From assembly GCA_963845285.1 (NCBI GenBank), contig CAWJRO010000009.1:100487-164486 (forward strand): a stretch of 64,000 bases of DNA, in the 5' to 3' direction. Position numbers and translations under genes: made by a program. Of this stretch, positions 16,896 through 25,019 are shown piece after piece. This stretch comes from Methanobacterium_C sp963845285. Its GTDB lineage: Archaea; Methanobacteriota; Methanobacteria; Methanobacteriales; Methanobacteriaceae. The notes beneath the pieces are model-generated. The model made no database searches, was not told the origin of the DNA, and saw only the letters and a program-made list of their open reading frames with translations. Each line of letters starts with the position of its first letter. Position 1 is the first letter of the stretch.

Positions 16896-17270
16896 GATGA
16901 TCATCTAGTGTTTTCTTTATGTTAAATTGTTTTAATGTTAATGTGATTAATTTATGAACTTTGATTTATATGTGTGATTTATATGTGATCTAATTTTATA
17001 TCAACCTTGATATCCTTAAATCTTGTTTTTTAACAAAAGATTTTTGTACTTTTGTAAAACTGGTTGAAATCTTGTTAAATTCTATTAAATCTCTTAAAAT
17101 AACTCTATTAAATCTCTTAACAATAACGTTAGAAAAAATAACGTTGAATTCATTAATTACTAAATTTATTAATTATTAGTAAAATTTATAGTAAAATTTT
17201 ATATTATTTAATATTGATTAATTGAAAATTTGATTAATTGAAAATCTTAAAAATGAGGGGGGGGGGGGTG
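16896..17270. other. AT-rich gap with short duplications and a G12 tract
   Basis: No gene is seen. Direct duplications include CTCTATTAAATCTCTTAA (about 17079-17120), AGTAAAATTTATAGTAAAATTT and TTGATTAATTGAAAA. A run of 12 G (17257-17268) lies two bases beyond the stop codon of the next minus-strand gene, which is remarkable in such AT-rich DNA. Confidence 0.6.
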
Positions 17271-17747
17271 CTAAATTTTCTCGACTTTAAAGTTTTTTAA
17301 AGATCCTTCAATTTCAACTCCGCCATCAACAGCTGTTATTTCAATTCCTGAAAGGTCTTCACATGCACATAGAATATCCTGCTCCAGATGGGTGCCTGCC
17401 TGTATCTGGCAGTCCAGGCGTACATGATCTCCACAGGCCACAACTAACGGGAGTCTTTTTGATGTGGGATGATCTTCTGGGAGAACAATGATTGGTGAAC
17501 TAAATTCTCTTAAAAGGTACAGCATAGATCTAATCCCTGTTTCAGCTTTTTTACCAATTTCGAACGTAGAAACAGCTATTAAATCTTCTGCTTCGAGGAA
17601 CATCACAATTTCTTCTTTTTCAGGGGTTCCTATGAATATCTGCATATTACATGCTGCCTTAATTATTCCTAACTCCCCAGAACTTCCAATTAAAAAAAAG
17701 ATTTCATCAGGATTTAATCGGATTCTTCTACGTTCTCTGACTGACAT
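17271..17747 (-). CDS. Conserved hypothetical protein overlapping the zinc-ribbon gene
   Basis: A protein of about 158 residues that I do not recognise. It has a basic N-terminus (SVRERRRIRLNPDE), then IFFLIGSSGELGIIKAAC and a mix of beta-strand-like segments, with cysteines in VVACGDHVRLDC and DILCACEDL. It could be a small cytosolic regulator or nucleotide-binding domain, but no motif is decisive. The ORF opens at 17804, but most of that extension overlaps the zinc-ribbon gene out of frame; ATG 17747 still overlaps it by 34 bp and has no clear ribosome site, so translation may be coupled to the upstream gene. Confidence 0.65.
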   Translation of the reverse strand: MSVRERRRIRLNPDEIFFLIGSSGELGIIKAACNMQIFIGTPEKEEIVMFLEAEDLIAVSTFEIGKKAETGIRSMLYLLREFSSPIIVLPEDHPTSKRLPLVVACGDHVRLDCQIQAGTHLEQDILCACEDLSGIEITAVDGGVEIEGSLKNFKVEKI

Positions 17748-17869
17748 GAGGGACATACTACTCTTTTTCCAATCCCTTTGAATGTGTTTCCACAATCGAG
17801 ACATTTATATCTTTTTGTTTTCAGCTTCTTCATTTTAATGTCAGCCATTGGTCCGCCAACTGTACACAT
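17714..17869 (-). CDS. Small zinc-ribbon protein
   Basis: A 51-residue protein with two CXXC knuckles, YKCLDCGN and VVCPSCQS, separated by a basic loop, making a complete zinc ribbon. The ATG at 17869 is preceded by GGTGAT at four bases. Its stop lies inside the next gene, so the pair is coupled. Lysine-rich composition before the ribbon (MKKLKTKRYK) is compatible with nucleic-acid or ribosome binding. Function unknown. Confidence 0.8.
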   Translation of the reverse strand: MCTVGGPMADIKMKKLKTKRYKCLDCGNTFKGIGKRVVCPSCQSENVEESD

Positions 17870-18125
17870 AATATCACCAGTTATGTTATGTTCATGATCT
17901 TATTTAGTTTTTGTGTTATTTTTTTAGGATTATTTTGTCTTAAAAAAATCATACTATGTTTTTAAGATAATTGGAGTTTAAAACAAGTTTTTAAAAATCC
18001 AATTTCACCCAACTAAACATATTTATCCCATTGAAATCCATATTATATCAAGATTTAATTATCCATATTTAATTATCTATACTATAAACTAAAGATGAAA
18101 CTAGCTTTATTAAATGGTGAGACTA

Positions 18126-20273
18126 TTGAAAAACCTTATTTTTCCATTTTCAGCAATTGTTGGTCAAGATAATGTTAAAAAAGCTTTGATACTCAATGCG
18201 ATAAACCCCAGTATAGGTGGAGTTCTGATAAAAGGTGATAAAGGAACGGGTAAAACAACGGCTGTGCGGGCGTTGGCAGATCTCCTACCTCCATTAAAAG
18301 TTGTAAAAGGCTGTTCATTCAACTGTGACCCTGATAATCCTGATTTATTCTGTGATTCATGTAAATCTGGTGATTTTGAGGTTGAAAAGAAGAGTATGAA
18401 AGTGGTTGAACTTCCTCTTGGATCAACAGAAGACCGTGTAGTTGGATCGATAAACATAGAAAAGGCCTTAAAAGAAGGATCAAAAGCGTTAGAACCGGGT
18501 ATTCTTGCAGATGCAAACCGTAACATACTCTACGTTGACGAGATAAACCTCCTGGACGATAACCTCGTTGATGTTCTTTTGGATGCGGCTGCATACGGTG
18601 TGAACATAGTTGAAAGGGAAGGAATATCAGTTTCTCATCCATCAAATTTCATTTTGGTGGGTACAATGAACCCTGCTGAAGGAGAGCTCAGGCCGCAGCT
18701 TTCAGACAGAATAGGTCTCCATATTTCGGTACACAGTATCATGGACATGGAAAAACGTGTCAAAATAATGGAAAGGCGGGAAGAATTTGAAAACAATCCC
18801 ACAGTATTCCGGGATAAATTCAAGGATGAACAGGATGAAATACTCGATAGCATAATCCATGCAAGGAAGATTCTACGAAATGTGAAAATATCTCGGGATA
18901 TGTTGAAGGTCATAGCTCACGTTTGTATGAATATGGATGTTGATGGTCACAGGGCAGATATTGCAATACTTAAAACAGCTAAAACCCTTGCAGCATACCA
19001 GAACATGGTAGAAGTTAACCCCTATCATGTTGAAGAAGCAGCGTTACTTGTACTGGGTGAAAGATTCCACAAAGCATCCCAGGGTTCGGATAAAATTAAA
19101 GAAAAGGTTAAAAAAGCTTTATCTGATATTTCAGAGGATAAAAAAAAGGAAAAAAAAGATTCAAAAGATAAAGGGTCTGAAGAGAATAAGAACCAACAAG
19201 AAGATAAAAAACAGGATCACAAAGATAAAGAAGGGCAAATAAGGGATAAAGAGCAACAAAAAGATGAAAACGGGGATGAGGATCCAGAGGAGCCCGGAGA
19301 TAAAAAACAAGAAAATAACAAGGAAGAACAAGGTGAGAAAAAAGAGCAGCAGGAAACTAACAAAGAATTGGGGATTAAAAAAGGTCAAGAAGACCAATTT
19401 GAGGGTAAAAAAAAGGGAATGAAACTCAAATCTCTTGAAAAAGAGGAAGAGCCCATTGAAGCTGATGAAGTAGAAGTTGATATAAAAAAGCTTCTTAAGA
19501 TGAAGGGAAAGAAGAAGCGAAGGCTCTATGGAAAACGAGTTGATTCAAAAACCCTTAAGGGCAAGTACATAAAAAGTAAACTTCCAAAGGACGTATCAGG
19601 GGATATTGCAATAGATGCAACACTTAGGGCGGCTGCTGCAAGATCTGAAGGTAGTATGAAGGTTGAAAGCCAGGATTTGCGTCATAAAGTTAGAAAACAC
19701 GGTGCAAGAGCATCAATAGTACTTGTTGTGGATATAAGTGGGTCGATGTTCACGCAGAGAAAGGCCAATAGGGTTAAAGGCCTCCTGAATGGAGTAATAG
19801 AAAATGCGAACCGTCACAATGACAAGATAAGTGTTGTGGGCTTTAAAGGGGATGAAGCAGAGATTATAGTTCCTACAACCCGTAGAGCAGCATCTTTTAA
19901 GGAGCAGGTGGACAATATAATGGTTGGAGGCACTACGCCCCTTGCGTCGGGCCTTAAAAAGGGCTTTGAAATTCTTAAAAAAGAAAAGATACGGGATGAG
20001 TACGTTCCTATAATGTTGGTGATTACGGATGGCATGCCCAATGTTGGAATAGAAGAAGGACCAATCAAAGATGCTATGAAAATATCCGAGGAACTTAAAA
20101 ACAAAGAGATACACACAATTGTTGTGAACTTGGAAAAATCAGTTAAATATGGCCGTGACACGAACATGGAACTTGCACTTGCATCAGGCGGCCGCTATTA
20201 TGACCTTGAGAAACTCAAAAATCCTGAAGCCGCAGTTTCCAGGATACTGGACTATGAAAGGGAAGATCTGTAA
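18126..20273 (+). CDS. Fused magnesium-chelatase-like ChlI/ChlD protein (AAA+ ATPase plus VWA)
   Basis: A protein of about 715 residues. The N-terminal AAA+ module (about 1-340) has Walker A GDKGTGKTTAVRAL, ChlI-type cysteines in CSFNCDPDNPDLFCDSC, and Walker B ILYVDEINLLDD. A very charged Lys/Glu/Asp/Gln linker (about 340-480) follows, then a VWA domain with an intact MIDAS (DISGSM, TTPLASG, ITDGMP). Such ATPases drive CobN/ChlH-type metal insertion; in methanogens the cognate target is uncertain. TTG 18126 is preferred because GGTGAG sits just upstream of it; ATG 18114 lies before that site. A cobN-like gene occurs 13.6 kb away, but that product is secreted. Confidence 0.88.
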   Translation: MKNLIFPFSAIVGQDNVKKALILNAINPSIGGVLIKGDKGTGKTTAVRALADLLPPLKVVKGCSFNCDPDNPDLFCDSCKSGDFEVEKKSMKVVELPLGSTEDRVVGSINIEKALKEGSKALEPGILADANRNILYVDEINLLDDNLVDVLLDAAAYGVNIVEREGISVSHPSNFILVGTMNPAEGELRPQLSDRIGLHISVHSIMDMEKRVKIMERREEFENNPTVFRDKFKDEQDEILDSIIHARKILRNVKISRDMLKVIAHVCMNMDVDGHRADIAILKTAKTLAAYQNMVEVNPYHVEEAALLVLGERFHKASQGSDKIKEKVKKALSDISEDKKKEKKDSKDKGSEENKNQQEDKKQDHKDKEGQIRDKEQQKDENGDEDPEEPGDKKQENNKEEQGEKKEQQETNKELGIKKGQEDQFEGKKKGMKLKSLEKEEEPIEADEVEVDIKKLLKMKGKKKRRLYGKRVDSKTLKGKYIKSKLPKDVSGDIAIDATLRAAAARSEGSMKVESQDLRHKVRKHGARASIVLVVDISGSMFTQRKANRVKGLLNGVIENANRHNDKISVVGFKGDEAEIIVPTTRRAASFKEQVDNIMVGGTTPLASGLKKGFEILKKEKIRDEYVPIMLVITDGMPNVGIEEGPIKDAMKISEELKNKEIHTIVVNLEKSVKYGRDTNMELALASGGRYYDLEKLKNPEAAVSRILDYEREDL

Positions 20274-20764
20274 ACAAACTTCAAATAAAGATTCATGAGG
20301 TTAAATAATTTCATAGTTTAAATAATTCCAAGGTTAAATAAACGTCCAAAACCTGAAATAAATTCATAAAACTGAATTCATAATCTTACACAACTTGAGA
20401 CTTACATAACTATTGGGAATTACACAACCATTGAGACCAAATGATCATTTTGACATTAATTTCAAGAACCATTAAACATTCCAAAATGGATAAAGTTTTT
20501 TTGAAAATTTATAAATTTTAAGTTGTAGGGTTAAACTTAATAATTAGTTCCTTTAAAAATATAGAAATCTACCTTATCAAGTTTTTATATACCATTAAAT
20601 TGTTATAAAAATTTTAATAAACTAAATTTAATTTTAAGCAGATAAATGAAGGTAATTTAATAAATTTAACAAATTTGTTAATTCAATATATGTGTAATTC
20701 AATATTTATTTGGATAACTAACTGAAAATCATCTTTATTGATTAAAATCTTTTCAATGATTTAA
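20274..20764. other. AT-rich gap before tsr3
   Basis: No gene is seen. There are short duplicated motifs (TTAAATAATTTCATAGTTTAAATAATT region; ACATAACTATTGGGAATTACACAACCATTG). The promoter of tsr3 should lie in the last 150 bp; a TATA-like AATATTTATTT is at about 20701-20711. Confidence 0.4.
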
Positions 20765-21274
20765 ATGAAAGTCGTAGTATACCATGCAGAAGAGTGCGAT
20801 CCTAAAAAATGCACAACCACAAAACTGGGTAATAAAGGTAAGGTTAAAGTGGTCAACAATCTAAACATGTTACCTACAGGAGCATTAGTACTCGACCCAT
20901 TTTCTGAGAAATCAGTATCCCCTGAGGATAGGAAAATTGTTGATAAAAATGGTATTGCAGCCCTTGATTGTTCATGGAAGAGAATAAAAAAATCTTCTTT
21001 GATGTTTAAGGGAAATAAACACCACCGGTTGCTTCCTTTTCTTGTTGCAGCTAATCCCACCAATTATGGTAAACCATGTAAACTTTCAACTGCGGAAGCT
21101 ATTGCATCAACTTTTTATATAGTGGGACTTAAAGATAATGCTGTTGAAATCATGTCCCAATTCAAGTGGGGACCTCATTTTCTAGAGCTCAACCACGAGC
21201 TTTTAGAGGCATATTCCAATGCTAAAACAAGCTTGGAAGTTGTAACGATTCAAAATGAATTTATAGGAGGCTAA
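20765..21274 (+). CDS. tsr3: 16S rRNA aminocarboxypropyltransferase Tsr3 (DUF367)
   Basis: A 169-residue enzyme that transfers the 3-amino-3-carboxypropyl group of SAM onto the hypermodified pseudouridine (N1-methylpseudouridine in many archaea) of small-subunit rRNA. Signatures are HAEECDPKKCTTTKLG at the N-terminus, ALDCSWKR, HHRLLPFLVAANPTNYGKP and LSTAEAIASTFYI. It is followed after two bases by rpl40e, the classic archaeal pairing. Length is usual for the family. Confidence 0.93.
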   Translation: MKVVVYHAEECDPKKCTTTKLGNKGKVKVVNNLNMLPTGALVLDPFSEKSVSPEDRKIVDKNGIAALDCSWKRIKKSSLMFKGNKHHRLLPFLVAANPTNYGKPCKLSTAEAIASTFYIVGLKDNAVEIMSQFKWGPHFLELNHELLEAYSNAKTSLEVVTIQNEFIGG

Positions 21275-21276
21275 GA

Positions 21277-21423
21277 ATGGCTAGATTTGAAGAAGCAGAA
21301 AATAGAATATTCAAGGTAAAAATATGTCTTAAATGTAATGCAAGAAACCCTCCAACTGCAAAAACATGCAGAAAATGTGGTTACAAGGGTCTTAGAGTTA
21401 AGGCAAAAGAACCAAGAGGTTAA
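21277..21423 (+). CDS. rpl40e: 50S ribosomal protein L40e
   Basis: A 48-residue zinc-ribbon ribosomal protein: MARFEEAENRIFKVKICLK, then CNARNPPTAKTCRKCGYKG and a basic tail. The four cysteines CXXC...CXXC bind zinc. AGGAGG is five bases before the ATG, and the gene lies two bases after tsr3, so they form one transcript that ends at the strong GC hairpin downstream. Confidence 0.95.
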   Translation: MARFEEAENRIFKVKICLKCNARNPPTAKTCRKCGYKGLRVKAKEPRG

Positions 21424-21437
21424 ACTAACTTCATTGA

Positions 21438-21480
21438 TTTAACTTGGGGGGGGATAAAACCCCCCCTTTTTTGAGTTAAA
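21438..21480 (+). terminator. GC-rich hairpin terminator after rpl40e
   Basis: G8 and C7 runs separated by ATAAAA, extended by an outer TTTAACT/AGTTAAA pairing, and followed by T6. It is the strongest hairpin in the window and lies 15 bp after the rpl40e stop. Archaeal termination mostly needs the T run; the GC stem may stabilise the mRNA 3' end. Confidence 0.7.
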
Positions 21481-21652
21481 TTAAGGATTTATCCTTGTTG
21501 TAAAATATTTCTTATTGTGAAATATTTAATTTAAGAAGATATTTTTAGAAATATTTAATTAAAATATTGATTTAACAGTGTAATGTTAATGAAAAAACAT
21601 TAATATTTTGTTAATTTTTTTATGGTTATGATTGTAATTTTGAGTGATTTAT

Positions 21653-22393
21653 ATGAATGTTGAAAATTACTTTAGAGAATCCTTAAAAAATCATAGATTA
21701 CACCTCACTCTGCTTGATCCAGAGGAACAGAACCCAAAGAATGCTGTTAATATGGCTAAAGAGGCTGTTGCTGGTGGAACCGATGGTATAATGCTTGGAG
21801 GATCAACAACAGACTCCAGTGAGCTTGATGCAACTGCGAAGGCTCTTAAAGAGAATGTTGATGTGCCAGTTATTCTTTTTCCAGGTAACATCACTGGTGT
21901 AAGCAGGTATGCTGATGCTATATTTTTCATGAGTCTTTTAAATTCATCTAATCCCTATTGGATAACAGGGGCACAGGCCCTTGGTGCTCCAACCATTAAA
22001 AAAATGGGAATTGAAACAATACCCATGGGTTACCTTGTTGTTGAGCCTGGTGGAACTGTTGGATGGGTTGGAGATGCAAAACTCATACCCCGTGCTAAAC
22101 CTGACATTGCAGTGGCATATTCCATTGCAGCGGAGTTTATGGGAATGAAACTGCTGTATCTTGAAGCTGGATCCGGTGCTGGAGTGCATGTTCCTGATGA
22201 AATGATTGCAAAGGTTAAAAAAACCACTGACGACATCATGGTCATAGTAGGCGGTGGAATTCGAAGTGGCAAAGAAGCAGCTCAGGTAGCAAAAGCAGGT
22301 GCAGATATCATAGTAACAGGAACAGTAGTTGAAAACTGTTCTAACATAAGAGATAAGATATCTGAGATTGTTGAAGGAATTAGATCTGTTTAA
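21653..22393 (+). CDS. Geranylgeranylglyceryl phosphate synthase
   Basis: A TIM-barrel prenyltransferase of 246 residues that joins geranylgeranyl diphosphate to sn-glycerol-1-phosphate, the first step of archaeal membrane lipid assembly. Motifs are LTLLDPEEQNP (substrate aspartate), AGGTDGIMLGGSTT, VILFPGNITGVS, LYLEAGSGAGVHVP and IVGGGIRSGKEA for phosphate binding. It is group II-like in size. ATG 21653 is chosen, with GTGAT upstream; the GTG at 21644 is part of that site. It is alone between AT-rich gaps. Confidence 0.93.
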   Translation: MNVENYFRESLKNHRLHLTLLDPEEQNPKNAVNMAKEAVAGGTDGIMLGGSTTDSSELDATAKALKENVDVPVILFPGNITGVSRYADAIFFMSLLNSSNPYWITGAQALGAPTIKKMGIETIPMGYLVVEPGGTVGWVGDAKLIPRAKPDIAVAYSIAAEFMGMKLLYLEAGSGAGVHVPDEMIAKVKKTTDDIMVIVGGGIRSGKEAAQVAKAGADIIVTGTVVENCSNIRDKISEIVEGIRSV

Positions 22394-22703
22394 ATATTTT
22401 TTCATATTTTTTGATTCAATTTTTCAGATTATTTTTAAGTTCTTTAGTTGTTTTTGAGTATCTCAAGTTTTTTTTAATTGTTTGGGGGTTATGTTAACTT
22501 CTTTTAAGTGTCTAATCCTGTTAGCCTTTAATATTTTATTTATTATATCTCCAAGTATTTTTTTTTAGATTTACCGATTTATTTTCCTTTATTCTCTATT
22601 TTTTAAGTTTTTAGATGATTGAATGCTAAATTCTGAACTTCACTATTGTTATACTAAAAAATTATATTTAAGTGGACATAACTTATTATTAGAGGTGAAA
22701 TTC
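22394..22703. other. T-rich gap with DUF169 promoter
   Basis: The left half is a T-rich 3' region of the GGGP synthase gene. A TATA-like AAATTATATTTAAG at about 22658-22672 lies about 35 bp upstream of the DUF169 ATG. No gene is seen. Confidence 0.4.
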
Positions 22704-23384
22704 ATGTCTAGTTGTGATGTAAATGGATACGAGGAAATATCCAATAAAATAAAGGATAAACTGGGTTTAGCTAAATCTCCAGTTGCGATTAAACTTGTAT
22801 TAAGGGAAGAAGATATCCCTGAGGGAGTTTCAAAGATAAATGAAAGTATCAGGCACTGTGAAATGGTTCAAAAAGCAGCACAGGGTGCAACATTCTATGC
22901 AACAGTAGCAGAAGAGAAATGTAAAGGTGGGGCATCAGCTATAGGGCTTATGGAACCGCCAAAAATGGTTAAAACTGGTGAAACTTATTACAAATTGAAA
23001 AGGTTTTCAAGTCTTGGTGCCGCCAAACGTACGGTGGATTCAATACCAAAAATAGATCCTATAATGAAAGCTATAGTTTACGCACCACTTGAAACTGCAC
23101 CATTCAACCCAGATGTTATTGTGATAATTGCAAATCCAAAACAAGCCATGCAACTTTCCCAAGCATTGGTTTACACCTTAGGTGGTCGTGTGGAGGCAGA
23201 TTTCTCTGGAATCCAATCCATCTGTGCCGATGCAGTTGCAGGGCCCTACACACGAAAGACAGCTAACATCACTTTGGGCTGCAGCGGTTCACGTAAATAC
23301 GCTAAAATAAATCCAGATGAAGTAATTGTTGGATTAAATGGTGAAAACATTGGTTGTGTTGTGAACGCGCTTGATGCACTTTAA
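22704..23384 (+). CDS. DUF169 family protein
   Basis: A 226-residue protein of the DUF169 family, common in methanogens and anaerobic bacteria and of unknown function. Conserved features are LAKSPVAIKLV near the N-terminus, RHCEMVQKAAQGATFYAT, EEKCKGGASAIGL, VIVIIANPKQAMQLSQALVY and a C-terminal GCSGSRKYAKINPDEVIVGL. The cysteines could hold a metal centre. ATG 22704 has AGAGGTGA upstream; the open frame starts 27 codons earlier. Monocistronic. Confidence 0.88.
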   Translation: MSSCDVNGYEEISNKIKDKLGLAKSPVAIKLVLREEDIPEGVSKINESIRHCEMVQKAAQGATFYATVAEEKCKGGASAIGLMEPPKMVKTGETYYKLKRFSSLGAAKRTVDSIPKIDPIMKAIVYAPLETAPFNPDVIVIIANPKQAMQLSQALVYTLGGRVEADFSGIQSICADAVAGPYTRKTANITLGCSGSRKYAKINPDEVIVGLNGENIGCVVNALDAL

Positions 23385-23591
23385 TATTTCTTTTTTTTCT
23401 TTATTTATAGATCTTTTTTTATTATAATTCCTGTTTAAAGGATTTTTCCTATTTTATCCCCATTATATTTGTTTAATGACAATTTTCCACAATTTTTATT
23501 AAAATTATAAACCACTCGTTTGTGCATTTTCATGCCTAATTGTAATATGAATGAAGTACAATATATGAATAGTAACATTTGGGGTGAAAAC

Positions 23592-23795
23592 GTGTCGGAT
23601 GAAACTGCAGTATATGAAATATTGGGAGAAGCAAAGGAATTATCTGTGAAAATAAAGGATTATGAGGGTGAAGCGGATCAGGAACTGATTATTAACTGGG
23701 TATATGACACTTTGAAACTAGTTGAAAAAGTTGGAAAGGTTATGGAAGAATTTGAAGAACGATTTGAGCTTTTAGAGGAAAGCCTGGAGAAATAG
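23592..23795 (+). CDS. Small acidic hypothetical protein
   Basis: A 67-residue acidic, helix-rich protein (Glu, Lys, Val, Leu heptad-like C-terminal half: LVEKVGKVMEEFEERFELLE) that may form a coiled coil. No family recognised. GTG 23592 is chosen because GGGGTGA lies just upstream; the frame is open from 23520. It stands alone. Confidence 0.65.
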   Translation: MSDETAVYEILGEAKELSVKIKDYEGEADQELIINWVYDTLKLVEKVGKVMEEFEERFELLEESLEK

Positions 23796-24136
23796 TCACT
23801 GCCTCACATAGGAAAATCTGGAAATTTAAAATGAAGTGGGTTAAATAGTTTTTTAATTACTCAGAACGTGGATTAATCTTTAAAATGAAACCTTAAAATT
23901 ATAAATTCAACCCCACTGTGGGTTTGAAGCCTGAAATTATAAATTCAACCCACTTTAGATCTCCACTTAAGTTCTATTTTTCTATTACAATCTTATGGAA
24001 ATTTTTATTATCACTAAATTAAAGAAGTCACTAAATTACACAAATTCTACTATTTATCAATAATACCAACTATTATCAAAAAAAATTAAAAATTGTGTTT
24101 AAATAAATAAATCAAAATAAAACTATCAAAAATGTT
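23796..24136. other. Gap with a duplicated 18-bp segment
   Basis: AAATTATAAATTCAACCC occurs at about 23896 and 23934, the first followed by the palindrome CCCCACTGTGGG. The rest is AT-rich and holds no supported gene. Confidence 0.5.
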
Positions 24137-24799
24137 TTAAAAACTGAGTTTCTCTAAAACCAGCAAATAATCATCGTACCTGTTGATATTTAAAAGCTCC
24201 AGATCGTTTTGGGCGGGCACACCATAGAAAACCACCCCATCTTTGACCATGTCATTTAAGATAGGATTTAAATTGTCCTCACGTCCAGGTAAATACCTTT
24301 CAAGAAGTTTTGAATGACAAACAAATGGCATTCCAAGACCCTGTGCACTGTCAAGATATCCAGTTTTTCCCCTTGCCATTATTGAAACGATTTTTTCGGG
24401 TTCAGGATGTGCACGGACTTTTTTGATGAGATTTTTCATGGTTTCAGCCGTAACTGTAGGTTGATCCGCTGCAACGCACAGACAGAAACTATCTTCAATA
24501 TTTTTAACTCCATTTAAAAGCGTTTCAGATAACTCAACGTTAACGTCAGGATTTTCAATTACCCTAACTCGTTCATCATGGAATTCATCCAAAACAACTG
24601 ATATTTCCTGACTAAAATGGCCTAAAACAATCAAACATTTATCTACACCAGAATTCAACACATTTTCAATGGTTTGAAGTATCACAGGCTTTCCATGGAG
24701 ATCCATAAGGAGCTTGTGTTTTGGAAGCATTTTCTTTGATTTAAGATCCTCTATCATTCTCCGATTTTTCCCTGCTGCTGCTATAATCGCTGAAACCAT
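24137..24799 (-). CDS. Nucleotidyltransferase, MobA/MocA-like
   Basis: A 220-residue NTP-transferase-like protein. The nucleotide loop is IIAAAGKNRRMIEDLKSKKMLP, followed by KLLMDLHGKPVILQTIENVL and the metal-binding region FCLCVAADQPTV. Family members attach nucleotides to molybdopterin or to sugar phosphates (MobA, MocA, IspD, GlmU folds); the substrate here cannot be told. ATG 24799 is preferred, with GTGAT just upstream; the frame is open 12 codons further. Monocistronic beside a family A element. Confidence 0.82.
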   Translation of the reverse strand: MVSAIIAAAGKNRRMIEDLKSKKMLPKHKLLMDLHGKPVILQTIENVLNSGVDKCLIVLGHFSQEISVVLDEFHDERVRVIENPDVNVELSETLLNGVKNIEDSFCLCVAADQPTVTAETMKNLIKKVRAHPEPEKIVSIMARGKTGYLDSAQGLGMPFVCHSKLLERYLPGREDNLNPILNDMVKDGVVFYGVPAQNDLELLNINRYDDYLLVLEKLSF

Positions 24800-24867
24800 A
24801 TGATCACTTCGAAATATTTTGTTTTTCTTATTCAATGTTCAGTTTAAATATTTTTTTTCTAATTCCA

Positions 24868-24974
24868 GAGGCTGTCTCATGATTATTTTTGACACATGTA
24901 ATTTTGCTTATTTTTGAATTTAAAGTTTTATTTGTCCTTATTTTTTTGCAAATTCTGAACTATGAGACATCCTC
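24868..24974. mobile_element. MITE-like element, family A, copy 2
   Basis: A 107-bp element, GAGGCTGTCTCATGATTA to TGAACTATGAGACATCCTC in outline, flanked by perfect TTCCA duplications (24863-24867 and 24975-24979). It lies upstream of the nucleotidyltransferase gene. Confidence 0.9.
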
Positions 24975-25019
24975 TTCCATTTCAATATTATCTCAAAAAA
25001 TTAAATAAGGAAAATAATG

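Noticed and set aside
19161..19397. Hydrophobic minus-strand frame opposite the ChlI-ChlD linker
   Set aside because: The Phe/Leu-rich peptide is simply the complement of Lys/Glu-rich codons of the linker; no start signal.
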